A stretch of DNA of 64,000 nt from Halobacillus sp. Marseille-P3879 (lineage in GTDB: Bacteria; Bacillota; Bacilli; Bacillales; Halobacillaceae). Of this stretch, positions 25,599 through 34,394 are shown piece by piece. The DNA lies in the NCBI RefSeq assembly GCF_900240285.1, contig NZ_OESS01000003.1, positions 744,001 to 808,000 on the forward strand, in the 5' to 3' direction. The notes below the pieces were generated by a model that searched no databases, was not told the origin of the DNA, and saw only the letters and a program-made list of their open reading frames with translations. A program made the translations under genes and the position numbers. Numbering within the stretch: position 1 is the stretch's first letter; each line of letters begins with the position of its first letter.

Positions 25599-26372
25599 AT
25601 GAAAAAATGGATCTTGTTAATGTCGGTTCTATTAATGTGCTCACCTTTACAGGCTAGTGCAGAAGGCTGGGGGTTTGAAAAAAATAAGCAGGGCGGTATT
25701 CCTGATGTGGGTCGTTACGGTCCAATGATAGAGAAGCATGATGGTTTTTACGTTGATCAATCTGGAGAAAAAACGATTTACTTTACCTTTGATAATGGGT
25801 ATGAACAAGGGTATACTGATGACGTACTCGATGTTTTGAAAGAACAAGAAGTGCCTGCTGCTTTTTTTGTTACCGGACATTACATTAATAGTGCACCTGA
25901 TCTTCTTAAGCGTATGGTTAAAGAAGGTCATACGGTTGGGAATCATTCCTGGTCCCATCCTGACTTCACAACAAGCTCAAAAGAAAAAATAAAACAGGAG
26001 CTCGATAAAGTGGAATCAGCTGTTGCCGATATCACAGAGCAAAAAACGATGACATTTCTCCGGCCCCCAAGAGGGACCTTCAATTCAAGGACGCTGGAAT
26101 GGACGAGAGAGCTGGGTTATATTCATGCCTTTTGGTCCATTGCTTTTGTAGATTGGGAAACGAATCAACAAAAAGGCTGGGAATACGCATTTGACAATGT
26201 GATGGAACAGGTACATCCAGGAGCCGTTATTTTATTACACACGGTGTCTAAAGATAATGCGGAAGCTTTAGAACAGTTAATTATTGAACTCAGAAAACGC
26301 GGATATCAATTCGGAAGCTTAAATGATTTATTAGTGAAAAAATTACTTCCGTTTCCAATTGTAAGCTTATAG
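25599..26372 (+). CDS. pdaA: Peptidoglycan N-acetylmuramic acid deacetylase PdaA
   Basis: 257 residues from ATG 25599 (GTAGGTGA upstream; the GTG at 25590 lies in that site). A signal peptide ends near QASA. The NodB-type deacetylase domain starts with FTFDNGYEQGY, the FDNGYE form typical of PdaA rather than the usual DDG; the metal His pair is in HSWSHPD; FLRPPRGTFN follows. PdaA removes the acetyl group of muramic acid, the step before muramic delta-lactam formation in the spore cortex, so the organism probably forms spores. B. subtilis pdaA (yfjS) lies in the same neighbourhood. Confidence 0.88.
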   Translation: MKKWILLMSVLLMCSPLQASAEGWGFEKNKQGGIPDVGRYGPMIEKHDGFYVDQSGEKTIYFTFDNGYEQGYTDDVLDVLKEQEVPAAFFVTGHYINSAPDLLKRMVKEGHTVGNHSWSHPDFTTSSKEKIKQELDKVESAVADITEQKTMTFLRPPRGTFNSRTLEWTRELGYIHAFWSIAFVDWETNQQKGWEYAFDNVMEQVHPGAVILLHTVSKDNAEALEQLIIELRKRGYQFGSLNDLLVKKLLPFPIVSL

Positions 26373-26385
26373 GTTTCACACAACT

Positions 26386-26425
26386 AAGATTCGGCTATCG
26401 TAATAGAAGCCGGGTCTTTTTTTAA
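26386..26425 (+). terminator. Terminator of pdaA
   Basis: AAGATTCGGCT pairs with AGCCGGGTCTT through two G-T pairs, followed by seven T. Confidence 0.8.
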
Positions 26426-26438
26426 TGAGGTGGAATAA

Positions 26439-27305
26439 ATGTGGGAAGAAACGATCAAGTCCGTTCCTGAATATAACTTTGACTACACGCTGTTAAGGTG
26501 GTCGTATGACCCGCTGACAAAGTTAAGTTTAGAAGACAGGTGGGTGGAGGTCCCTGTAAAAAGGGACCGGGAATCCTATGTGGTCCGCGTTGAAGCTTTA
26601 GGTACTACTGAACGTCCGGTTTTTAAACTTAGCAGTACAGATGAAAACAGGAAAGAAGAACTCATTGAGCACCTTTACTCCTTATTCCAATGGGGGAGAG
26701 ATTTAACGGAAGTTCAGCATCATTTTCAACGTACGAATTTAAAAGAGTTGTTCACCACTTTTGCCGGCACGCCTATTGTAAAAGATTTTCATCTTTATGA
26801 TTGTCTGATGAAAGTAATCATTCACCAGCAGCTTAATATGAAATTTGCCTACACGCTTAGTACAAGGTTCGTGAAGGCTTTCGGGTATGAACGAGGTGGA
26901 GTTTGGTTTTACCCTTCACCAGAAACCACGGCAGCTTTGCACTATTCTCAGTTAAGAGAGCTGCAGTTCAGCCAAAGAAAAGCTGAATATGTCATTGATA
27001 CTTCCCGGTTGATTGCAGAGGGAGAGATTAACTTAAAGGAGTTGTCACTTCGGTCAAACCAGGAAGTCATAAATAACCTGACGAAAATTAGAGGGATCGG
27101 GGCCTGGACAGCGGAAAACTGGCTGATGTTCGGGGTAGGACGGGAGAATTTACTTCCTAAAGCAGACATCGGTATCCAGAATGCACTGAAAAAATATTTA
27201 AATATGGATCGCAAACCAACAATTGAAGAGATGGAATATTTCAGCACAGGGTGGGATCCCTTTAAAAGCTATGCTTCATTGACTTTATGGAGAAGCATCG
27301 AGTAG
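26439..27305 (+). CDS. yfjP: DNA-3-methyladenine glycosylase, AlkA-like (YfjP)
   Basis: 288 residues. The helix-hairpin-helix is LTKIRGIGAWTAENWLM near residue 212, followed by the catalytic Asp in LPKADIGIQ near 240; this is the HhH-GPD superfamily pattern. The N-terminal 100 residues correspond to the AlkA-like beta domain. It removes alkylated bases to start base-excision repair. B. subtilis YfjP has the same length and lies near pdaA there too. ATG is preceded by a GAGGTGG site. It is 66 bases after pdaA, separated by a terminator. Confidence 0.85.
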   Translation: MWEETIKSVPEYNFDYTLLRWSYDPLTKLSLEDRWVEVPVKRDRESYVVRVEALGTTERPVFKLSSTDENRKEELIEHLYSLFQWGRDLTEVQHHFQRTNLKELFTTFAGTPIVKDFHLYDCLMKVIIHQQLNMKFAYTLSTRFVKAFGYERGGVWFYPSPETTAALHYSQLRELQFSQRKAEYVIDTSRLIAEGEINLKELSLRSNQEVINNLTKIRGIGAWTAENWLMFGVGRENLLPKADIGIQNALKKYLNMDRKPTIEEMEYFSTGWDPFKSYASLTLWRSIE

Positions 27306-27457
27306 GTGAAATTCAATATAGCTGTGGTGAAAGAGGGGTAATTCTACAATTTTTTCAAGAAAGAAAATGTAATATAATATTCAAAAACTTTCTAATTTAC
27401 GTTATAATGAAACCCACATTGGAAAATATTGAATAGAATAGAAATGAGGTCATAATT

Positions 27458-29326
27458 TTGGTGATAAAAGAAAGGTATTCCGATCATCTTTATAGCGGAG
27501 AATTGCTTGCCATTCTGGAGGTTAGTAGTACTCCAGCGTGTCTTCTAGATGTTCATCACCAGACCGTTACACTTAATCAAACGTTATCAGCAGAACTCAA
27601 GATTGGTGAAACTAAACTTCATCTTTCGAATTGGCTTTCCCTGTTTCAAATCCATAATCGTGGTGAAATTTATCGCATTATTCATCAGTCTTCGGCATGG
27701 AATGAGACGGAGTTAAGTGTGTCTATTCAAGTAAGTAACCAGTCAAAAGTGTTCTCGTGTAAGATGCTTCATTTATCCAACGGGAATATTGCCGTCATTT
27801 TTTCCTCACCCACCAATAAAACTAATAAATCTTCACAAAGATCTTATCAAGATACAAATACCCAAAATCCTTTACCTTCCAGCAGCGTACTAAATATGAC
27901 AGAGGCTTTTAACACCCGGGCCAGTACCACAAGGACTTCCCAGGTAAAAGAACGCTTAGTTCAAGCTGCAGATTATTTTCCTTATGGCTTAGCGATGCTG
28001 AACAGTAATTGGGAAGTAATTTATGCAAACCCTAAGATGGAGGAAATGGTAGGCTTAAAGCTGTCTGACTATTATCGGAAAAAGCTATGGGAGTTATTTC
28101 CTGTAGATGAGTACAATAACTTTTTTCAGCATTACTTAAGAGCGATGGAAACCCAGGAGCCCGTAGACTTCCACGGTCACTTGTACAAAACAGGAATTGA
28201 GATGGACATAACAGTTGTACCAAGTGAACAAGGAGCTACGATTATTGCTAAAGATATCAGCCGGTATAATAAACAGCTGGAATCGATGAGGAATGCCGAA
28301 GAGCGTTTTAATTTACTGTCAGGTAATATTAAAGAAGCATGCTGGATCTGCTCACCTGACCTAGGAGAGCTGCATTACCTCAGTGACGCATTTACTAATA
28401 TTTACGGATTAGACAAACAGGTCATTATGGATAATCCTGGTGCGTTCTATGAGCTTATCGACGATGAATATTTGGAAATAGTCAAAGAAGCCGGTATTAT
28501 CATGACTCAGAAAGAGCATCAGGTGGAATATACCATTACTACACCGGCAGGCGAGAAAAAATGGATCCGCATGAGGGGGTTTCCTGCCGAAGATCAAGGC
28601 AGGAAGTATGTTGTTGGAATCGATGAAGAAATTACTAAAATTAAAGAGATGTCTTTACTTGAAGAGAAGTCCCGACAGCTTTCTACTATTACTCAAATGG
28701 CAGCAGGCGTAGCTCATGAAATTAAAAACCCTCTCACAGCGATCAAAGGGTTTTTGCAAATAGGCGCAGCTAATCCGGATTTAAGAGACAGTTATCATGA
28801 TATTATTCTAGATGAAGTGAATAGAATTGAATCTATTGTTCAGGATTTTATGATGCTCTCCAAGCCGAAGTCTTCCGTACAGCTGGAGTATGTAAATTTA
28901 GAAGCAATTATTTCTTATGTCAGCCGTTTACTAGACCCTGATTCAAGCAGTAAGGAAGTCATGATTCATTATACGTGTGATTCAAATTTAAAAGGTTTTT
29001 ACAGTGAACCGAAGAGACTTAAACAGATCCTCATTAACTTAGTTGCTAATGCGATGGAAGCTCTGGGAGAAGACGGTGAAGTACAAATAGAAGCCGTTAT
29101 CCATCAACAGGAACTGATCATTTCTGTTATCGATAATGGTCACGGCTTATCGGAACAAGAGCTTTCTAAATTAGGCGAGCCATTTTATACCACCAAGGAG
29201 AAAGGTACAGGTTTAGGCATAATGGTTACTAAGAAGATGATTGATGATTTAGATGGCGAAATTAACTATCAAAGCAGTAAAGGAGAAGGAACTTGTGTAA
29301 CTGTCCGGCTCCCATATCGAACGTAA
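27458..29326 (+). CDS. PAS-domain sensor histidine kinase (sporulation-kinase-like)
   Basis: 622 residues from a TTG start seven bases after GAGGT. No membrane helix is evident. Three PAS-like regions can be traced (about 15-115, 165-275 with DYFPYGLAMLNSNWEVIYANPKM, and 285-395 with a PAC-type WIRMRGFPAED end). The phosphoacceptor His is in AHEIKNPLTAIKGFLQI near residue 420; the ATPase part has LINLVANAMEAL (N box), DNGHGLS, and GTGLGIMVTKKMI. This soluble, multi-PAS layout matches KinA/KinE-type kinases that feed the sporulation phosphorelay. No response regulator gene adjoins, also typical. The exact Kin type is not assigned. Confidence 0.85.
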   Translation: MVIKERYSDHLYSGELLAILEVSSTPACLLDVHHQTVTLNQTLSAELKIGETKLHLSNWLSLFQIHNRGEIYRIIHQSSAWNETELSVSIQVSNQSKVFSCKMLHLSNGNIAVIFSSPTNKTNKSSQRSYQDTNTQNPLPSSSVLNMTEAFNTRASTTRTSQVKERLVQAADYFPYGLAMLNSNWEVIYANPKMEEMVGLKLSDYYRKKLWELFPVDEYNNFFQHYLRAMETQEPVDFHGHLYKTGIEMDITVVPSEQGATIIAKDISRYNKQLESMRNAEERFNLLSGNIKEACWICSPDLGELHYLSDAFTNIYGLDKQVIMDNPGAFYELIDDEYLEIVKEAGIIMTQKEHQVEYTITTPAGEKKWIRMRGFPAEDQGRKYVVGIDEEITKIKEMSLLEEKSRQLSTITQMAAGVAHEIKNPLTAIKGFLQIGAANPDLRDSYHDIILDEVNRIESIVQDFMMLSKPKSSVQLEYVNLEAIISYVSRLLDPDSSSKEVMIHYTCDSNLKGFYSEPKRLKQILINLVANAMEALGEDGEVQIEAVIHQQELIISVIDNGHGLSEQELSKLGEPFYTTKEKGTGLGIMVTKKMIDDLDGEINYQSSKGEGTCVTVRLPYRT

Positions 29327-29348
29327 AGAACATAAACCACTGTTCGCG

Positions 29349-29387
29349 GCTTGTAGAGATACTTTAGTTCTCTGCAAGCTTTTTTTC
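29349..29387 (+). terminator. Terminator of the histidine kinase gene
   Basis: GCTTGTAGAGA/TCTCTGCAAGC stem with one G-T pair, then seven T. It resembles the hairpin at 18536-18577. Confidence 0.85.
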
Positions 29388-29770
29388 TGTTCACCCAGGT
29401 AATTCAACAGAAACCTTGAGCAAGACTGAGAATATTGCGGGCAGGGAAAGTGGAATTGGAAGTCGTCAATAACTTCATAGTATGCGATAGAGCGTTATAA
29501 CTAAGGAACAAGCCCAAAATAGAATACGGATCTGGTTTAGCTTTGCTATTTTGGGGTTTGCGTGGGAAATTATAAGCTAATGTTGATAATTATGCATAAA
29601 TGATCTTTGGTAATATTTGCACTAATCTGTTATCAACCGCTTACATCGCAGTATTTCAAAATTTTTATTTATAATGGTTTACAAGTGCCTAAAAGCCTTC
29701 TATAATCCCATATGTCCTGTTTGAGAATCGGATGTATAAACGAATTATATTTATAGAAGGAGGCTTACTG
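29388..29770. other. Non-coding gap between kinase and YitT genes
   Basis: No convincing ORF. It contains an imperfect inverted repeat (29509-29522 with 29546-29560, CAAGCCCAAAATAG against its complement with one extra base) of unknown role. An AGAAGGAGG ribosome site at 29755 belongs to the next gene. Confidence 0.6.
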
Positions 29771-30619
29771 ATGACAAATAAACTATTATCATTTCTACTT
29801 ATGAACCTTGGTGCATTTGCGGTAGCTGTAAACGTCCACTTTTTCCTATCTCCTAATGATTTAGCAACTGGCGGCGTGAGTGGTCTATCAATCGTACTAA
29901 ACAAATTATTTCCAGAATTGACCCTGGGGACACTTATGATTCTTCTAAATATTGTATTGTTTATTGTTGGTTTTATATTTTTAGGATTTCAATTTGGAAC
30001 GAAAACAATTTATGCAAGCTTTGCCCTGTCTTTTATGGTATGGGGTCTGGAAACATTCTTTCCGATGCAGCAAGCGTTGAGCGATGATCTCCTTATTCAA
30101 TTAATTATTGGACAAATCATTGCTGCTTCAGGGATGGCGATAGTTTTTCACCAGGGAGCTTCCACAGGTGGTACTGACGTCATCGCGATGATTCTAAATA
30201 AATACTTTTCTATCGAGGTAGGTAAAGGGGTTCTATTTTCCGACATTGCTATTGCTGCTTCTTCTATATTTATTTTTGGCCCGGCCGTAGGAATGTATGC
30301 CTTCTTTGGGGTTTTATTGAACGGTTTAGTCATTGATTATGCTCTTCAGCAATTTGATCACAATAAAGAAGTAGTGATCATCAGCCGAGAAAGTGAACAA
30401 GTCCGTGAATTTATTGTAGATAACCTGGGGAGAGGTGCCACTATTCACTTTGCAAAAGGCGCCTTTAACCAGGAAGACAAAGAAGTCATCACAACGATTA
30501 TGAATCGAAAAGATTTTTCAAAATTAAAGAAGTATATGCAGGCTGTAGACGAGCAAGCCTTTATAACGGTGCATTCTATGAATGAGATTCTTGGTCAAAA
30601 CTTTAAACGGTTAGCGTAA
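29771..30619 (+). CDS. YitT family membrane protein with DUF2179 domain
   Basis: 282 residues from ATG 29771 (AGAAGGAGG seven bases before; a 13-codon longer reading is rejected). Five or six membrane helices form the YitT_membrane part, with LATGGVSGLSIVL near residue 35 and FHQGASTGGTDVIAMIL near 128. The last 80 residues are the soluble DUF2179 domain (EVVIISRESEQVREFIVDNLGRGATI, then EVITTIMNRKDFSKLKKYMQAVDEQAFITV). Function of the family is unknown. A perfect terminator follows, so the gene stands alone. Confidence 0.88.
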   Translation: MTNKLLSFLLMNLGAFAVAVNVHFFLSPNDLATGGVSGLSIVLNKLFPELTLGTLMILLNIVLFIVGFIFLGFQFGTKTIYASFALSFMVWGLETFFPMQQALSDDLLIQLIIGQIIAASGMAIVFHQGASTGGTDVIAMILNKYFSIEVGKGVLFSDIAIAASSIFIFGPAVGMYAFFGVLLNGLVIDYALQQFDHNKEVVIISRESEQVREFIVDNLGRGATIHFAKGAFNQEDKEVITTIMNRKDFSKLKKYMQAVDEQAFITVHSMNEILGQNFKRLA

Positions 30620-30623
30620 GATT

Positions 30624-30658
30624 AAAACCCATCAGACTCCTGTCTGATGGGTTTTATA
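30624..30658 (+). terminator. Terminator of the YitT gene
   Basis: Fourteen-base perfect stem AAAACCCATCAGAC/GTCTGATGGGTTTT with a four-base loop. Confidence 0.9.
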
Positions 30659-30691
30659 GTATAAATTATAATTTTAATAATTTTCAAAATT

Positions 30692-30700
30692 TGTTATAAT
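30692..30700 (+). promoter_or_regulatory. Extended -10 promoter of the acyl-CoA synthetase gene
   Basis: TG-T-TATAAT lies 40 bases before the start codon. The upstream stretch is A/T rich without a clear -35. Confidence 0.55.
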
Positions 30701-30739
30701 ACTCTTAGTGTAAATCGAAAGCAGTAGGAGGAATCGTTC

Positions 30740-32314
30740 ATGAACCGTGAAGAGTTAATAGCACCAGAGCAATATAATATCGTACAAGAAATTGAGAAGT
30801 TTACAAAAGATCCAGAGCTAAAAGCATTAAAGTGGCTCGACAGCAATGGGAGAAAAGCAGAAATTACATATGCAGAATTAATGACGAAAGCAAATAAAGT
30901 AGGAGAGGCTCTATTAAACAGCGGGCTTGAGAAAGGGGATAAAGTACTGGTTATGATCCCCAGACTGATCTCTGCTTATGAAGTTTATTTAGGAGCTCTT
31001 AAAGCAGGTTTAGTTGTTATACCAGGTTCTGAAATGCTGCGTCCCAGGGATTTGTCCTATCGCTTATCCCACGGAGAAGCAAAAGCGGTCATATGCTACC
31101 AACCATTTACGGATCAATTTAAAGAAGTTGATGAAATGAATAATGTAACCGCTTTCTCTATTGGGGGTGCTAAGGAAGGTTGGGTAAGTCTTGATGATTT
31201 AAAGGAAGAAGAACCAGGCGAGTTACAAATGGCAGACACCACTCATGATGAAATGGCGTTTTTATCTTATACATCCGGAACTACAGGGAATCCAAAAGGA
31301 GTCGTCCATACTCATGGCTGGGGTTTTGCACATTTAAAAACAGCAGCTGATCAGTGGCTGGCTATCGAGGATAAGGATATTGTTTGGGCGACTGCTGGAC
31401 CAGGCTGGCAGAAGTGGGTTTGGAGTCCGTTCCTTTCAGTGCTTGGTACGGGAGCAACCGGGTTCATTTATAATGGAAAGTTCGAACCGAAAACTTATTT
31501 GAATTTATTGAACGAGTATAAGGTCAATGTATTATGCTGCACCCCTACCGAATACCGCTTAATGGCGAAAGTGGACGACTTGGAGAACTATAACTTAGAT
31601 GCACTCCACAGCGCCGTATCAGCCGGGGAACCTTTGAACCGGGAAGTAATCTCTACTTTTCAGAAATATTTTGATGTCACTGTACGGGATGGGTACGGCC
31701 AAACGGAAAATACTCTATTAGTAGGAATTATGAAGGACATGGACGTAAGGCCTGGATCGATGGGACGTCCTACACCCGGAAATACAGTAGAAATTATAAA
31801 TGAATTGGGAGAACCTGTGGAGCCGGGAGAAGTAGGAGATATTGCCGTCCATCTTGAAACTCCTGCGTTGTTTAGAGAATATTACAAAGATCCTGAACGT
31901 ACGAAAATGGCCCAAAGAGGGAATTATTACATTACCGGGGATCAGGCGTCGAAAGACAATGATGGGTATTTCTGGTTTGAGGGGCGAAGTGATGACATCA
32001 TTATCAGCTCTGGCTATACGATCGGACCTTTTGAAGTGGAAGATGCATTAGTTAAGCATTCAGCCGTCCAAGAATGTGCAGTGGTAGCCAGTCCTGACGA
32101 GGTAAGAGGGAACGTTGTTAAGGCCTTTATTGTTCTGCAGGAAGATGTTAAAGGTGACGAAAAATTAATTCAAATTCTTCAGGAGCATGTGAAGAACCTT
32201 ACTGCTCCATATAAGTATCCCAGAAAAATTGAGTTTGTGGAGACACTTCCTAAAACAACGTCAGGAAAAATTCGAAGAGTGGAACTAAGAAAACAGGAAC
32301 AGAGCTTAATATAG
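30740..32314 (+). CDS. Acyl-CoA synthetase (MbcS/YtcI-like AMP-forming ligase)
   Basis: 524 residues of the ANL superfamily. The AMP-binding P-loop is YTSGTTGNPKG near residue 174; DGYGQTEN is the A5 motif near 317; the hinge and A8 lie in YYITGDQASKDNDGYFWFEGRSDDIIISSGYTIGP; the catalytic Lys is in PKTTSGKIRR near the end. Chain length and the TAGPGWQKWVWSPFLSVL stretch fit the medium/branched-chain acyl-CoA ligase group (B. subtilis MbcS) more than acetyl-CoA synthetase. It activates carboxylic acids to CoA thioesters. A GNAT gene follows 10 bases later. Confidence 0.85.
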   Translation: MNREELIAPEQYNIVQEIEKFTKDPELKALKWLDSNGRKAEITYAELMTKANKVGEALLNSGLEKGDKVLVMIPRLISAYEVYLGALKAGLVVIPGSEMLRPRDLSYRLSHGEAKAVICYQPFTDQFKEVDEMNNVTAFSIGGAKEGWVSLDDLKEEEPGELQMADTTHDEMAFLSYTSGTTGNPKGVVHTHGWGFAHLKTAADQWLAIEDKDIVWATAGPGWQKWVWSPFLSVLGTGATGFIYNGKFEPKTYLNLLNEYKVNVLCCTPTEYRLMAKVDDLENYNLDALHSAVSAGEPLNREVISTFQKYFDVTVRDGYGQTENTLLVGIMKDMDVRPGSMGRPTPGNTVEIINELGEPVEPGEVGDIAVHLETPALFREYYKDPERTKMAQRGNYYITGDQASKDNDGYFWFEGRSDDIIISSGYTIGPFEVEDALVKHSAVQECAVVASPDEVRGNVVKAFIVLQEDVKGDEKLIQILQEHVKNLTAPYKYPRKIEFVETLPKTTSGKIRRVELRKQEQSLI

Positions 32315-32324
32315 GGTAGAGAAA

Positions 32325-32750
32325 ATGATAAGAGAAGCAGTAATAAATGATTCTGATCAAATGACCCGGCTTATGAACACACTAGGTTATCCTACTAGTT
32401 CAACTTCGTTGGAAAGAAGGCTCGAGGCAATTATTCCAGATGGTATTTATCAAACTTACGTTTATGAGCAACAAGGTATGCTTGAGGGCATGATCGGGAT
32501 GATGCATTGTAAAGCTTATCATACCGAAGACACTCATGTCCGAGTTATTGCCTTTGTAGTAGAGCAGCATGCACAAGGCCAGGGAATAGGCCGCCGTTTG
32601 ATGGACAAAGCCGAGCAGTGGGCAAGAAAAAGGGGAGCAAATAGGATTACGCTGAACAGCGGGAATCGGGAAGAACGCAATCAGGCCCACTCTATTTATG
32701 AACACTTAGGTTTTATAGGAAAAGCAACCGGATTTTATAAAGAAATTTAA
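32325..32750 (+). CDS. GNAT family N-acetyltransferase
   Basis: 141 residues. The acetyl-CoA loop is QHAQGQGIGRRLM (about residues 86-98), preceded by RVIAFVVEQ, the usual beta-4 strand, and followed by NSGNREERNQAHSIYEHLGF. The acceptor substrate is unknown. It begins 10 bases after the acyl-CoA synthetase stop and is followed by a terminator, so the two form an operon. The pairing of an acyl-CoA maker with an acetyltransferase recalls acetylation-controlled CoA ligases, but that is only inference. Confidence 0.82.
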   Translation: MIREAVINDSDQMTRLMNTLGYPTSSTSLERRLEAIIPDGIYQTYVYEQQGMLEGMIGMMHCKAYHTEDTHVRVIAFVVEQHAQGQGIGRRLMDKAEQWARKRGANRITLNSGNREERNQAHSIYEHLGFIGKATGFYKEI

Positions 32751-32759
32751 ATTGAACAT

Positions 32760-32790
32760 TCCCTGAGCCTATTTGCTCAGGGATTTTTTT
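32760..32790 (+). terminator. Terminator after the GNAT gene
   Basis: TCCCTGAG/CTCAGGGA perfect stem, eight-base loop, then seven T. Confidence 0.88.
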
Positions 32791-32889
32791 GACAACAGAT
32801 GTAATATAAGCAAAATATTTGAAAATTAATTGAAACTATCTCCAGTTGTTGGTCGTATATATAAAGAGAGATTAAATAGAGGTGAGGTA

Positions 32890-33318
32890 ATGAAGAAGAA
32901 AAGTATTTTTATTATACTATCGATGACTGCACTAATCGCATTCGGGCTCTTTTACATAAACCAGCACTTTTTCTTTAACCCGGTCACTTTTGAACAAGAC
33001 CAAATTATACACCATGACTGGAGCGATTATGAGAGACCGTTGGAAATTAAACTTTACTCCTTTGAAGATGAAAGAAAAAGCGAAACAATAGATGAAGAGG
33101 AAACTATACAGGAAGTACTAACAGAGTTAAAGGAAAGTCCGGATACAGAAGACGCTGAAGCTCCTGCAACGGACGTGAGAGGAGGATTAACACTAACAGC
33201 CAATGACCGGACATTATTAGAAGTGCTGTTTTACCCTGAACATTGGGAAGTTCTAAAAACGGACGGTCCTGCTTTTGAGATAACAGATTCTTTAAGAAAG
33301 TTAGTGGATCGATTCTAA
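32890..33318 (+). CDS. Membrane-anchored protein, unknown
   Basis: 142 residues from ATG 32890, which follows AGAGGTGAGG. One N-terminal membrane helix (about residues 6-24) anchors an acidic extracellular domain of about 110 residues with FEDERKSETIDEEETIQEVL and RGGLTLTANDRTLLEVLFYPEHWEVL. There is no lipobox. I do not recognise the family; similar lone anchored proteins are common in Bacillaceae. It has its own terminator. Confidence 0.7.
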   Translation: MKKKSIFIILSMTALIAFGLFYINQHFFFNPVTFEQDQIIHHDWSDYERPLEIKLYSFEDERKSETIDEEETIQEVLTELKESPDTEDAEAPATDVRGGLTLTANDRTLLEVLFYPEHWEVLKTDGPAFEITDSLRKLVDRF

Positions 33319-33360
33319 GTGACCAGATGGCAGCAAAACCATCTGGTTACTTCCCTTTTA
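33319..33360 (+). terminator. Terminator of the anchored protein gene
   Basis: GTGACCAGATGG pairs with CCATCTGGTTAC, then TTCCCTTTTA. Confidence 0.75.
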
Positions 33361-33413
33361 ATTCCCATTTCTGATATACTTGTTTTTGTTGAAAACAAAA
33401 ATGAGGTGACGAA

Positions 33414-33671
33414 ATGAATCATCGCCGCTTTACCCACATTTTTAATATATTAGTTGGCGTACTTCTATTTATTGAAGGCGGAGTATATATCTTTATGAAT
33501 AACAAGGAAGGGGATTTGCATTTACAGAGCATTATTATGACCATTGTTCTGTTAATTGCCTGGGGCATTTCCTATCGTAAACAGACTACAAGTGAGAAGC
33601 AGAGTGCATGGCTGATCTTTACCATGATTGTTATGATCCCCATGATTCTGCCGTTCCTTTTCTTTATTTAG
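33414..33671 (+). CDS. Small membrane protein, unknown
   Basis: 85 residues with three hydrophobic segments (about 8-27, 38-52, 62-84). ATG 33414 follows a GAGGTGA site. No family recognised. The gene is followed, on the opposite strand, by another small membrane protein gene 37 bases away; no terminator is seen between them on this strand. Confidence 0.65.
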   Translation: MNHRRFTHIFNILVGVLLFIEGGVYIFMNNKEGDLHLQSIIMTIVLLIAWGISYRKQTTSEKQSAWLIFTMIVMIPMILPFLFFI

Positions 33672-33707
33672 TGTTATTTACGAGCAGCACGTACTCTTTT
33701 TAGAGTT

Positions 33708-33980
33708 TTACAGCAACCACCGTATAAGGCCGGAAGCAGCCAGTAGAAGCCCTGCAGTCATATAGAGGTAACCGAAGAATTGATGTTTTCCTTCCTCGCT
33801 GCTGATTTCTACTGAGCCTGTGAAAATTAGAAACATAATAACCAGGAAATAGAGAGCTAAGTAAGTACTCTGCCAATTATGATTGAAAAACAGCAGCCAC
33901 GCTCCAACAGGCAGGACGGTGAACGAAGGCAGATATAATGGATCCATGTCCGGCATTGCCTCTTTAATTTTTTTGAACAT
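33708..33980 (-). CDS. Small membrane protein, unknown
   Basis: 90 residues from the ATG at 33980, which has GGGGAG seven bases upstream; a longer frame from 34016 runs through that site. A short basic N-terminus (MFKKIKEAM) precedes three membrane segments. No family recognised. It is convergent with the gene at 33414. The hairpin just upstream of it, at 34002, is oriented as a terminator for the other strand. Confidence 0.62.
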   Translation of the reverse strand: MFKKIKEAMPDMDPLYLPSFTVLPVGAWLLFFNHNWQSTYLALYFLVIMFLIFTGSVEISSEEGKHQFFGYLYMTAGLLLAASGLIRWLL

Positions 33981-34001
33981 AAAAGTCTCCCCTTTTAGAT
34001 T

Positions 34002-34036
34002 AAGCGTAACTCCCATGGAGTTGCGCTTTTATTTAT
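34002..34036 (+). terminator. Plus-oriented hairpin with T-rich tail
   Basis: AAGCGTAACTCC/GGAGTTGCGCTT with a three-base loop, then TTTTATTTAT. It would end plus-strand transcripts that run across the opposing gene at 33708. Confidence 0.65.
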
Positions 34037-34394
34037 GAGCGAATTCGTTACTTCTATCTTAAAGGAATTAAGCTTAAGAATTAAACGACTTTTTTCTGTA
34101 TCGGAAAACCTATTTTGCCTCATCTTATAAATAGAACCATGAGAGCAAATACTGAATCGGAAGTTAAGTCGTGTAATATGTCATATTTTCTAGATAATTG
34201 TCGAAAAGACCGATAGTTTTGATGCGGATAGGGTATTATACTTACTAAGTTAGTTTGTCCTCTGTATTTACATTTGTTATACTTTCACATTGTGTTTGCC
34301 TACATCCTCCGGAAATCCTGCATCATTCCCCGTTAAAAAACTAAACAGATTAAATTATTTTTAAAAAAAGAGAAAAAAGAAAGGGACGATTTGG
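34037..34394. other. Upstream region of the BCCT transporter gene
   Basis: About 360 bases without a convincing ORF. Several -10-like elements occur (for example TATTAT and TATACT near 34234-34243), but no clear sigma-A or sigma-B promoter could be fixed. Osmotic control of such genes is common, and the region is long enough to hold several promoters. Confidence 0.5.

Noticed and set aside
34200-34245. Sigma-B promoter for the BCCT gene (GTTTTG with GGGTAT)
   Set aside because: The gap between the two hexamers is nine bases, too short for sigma-B.
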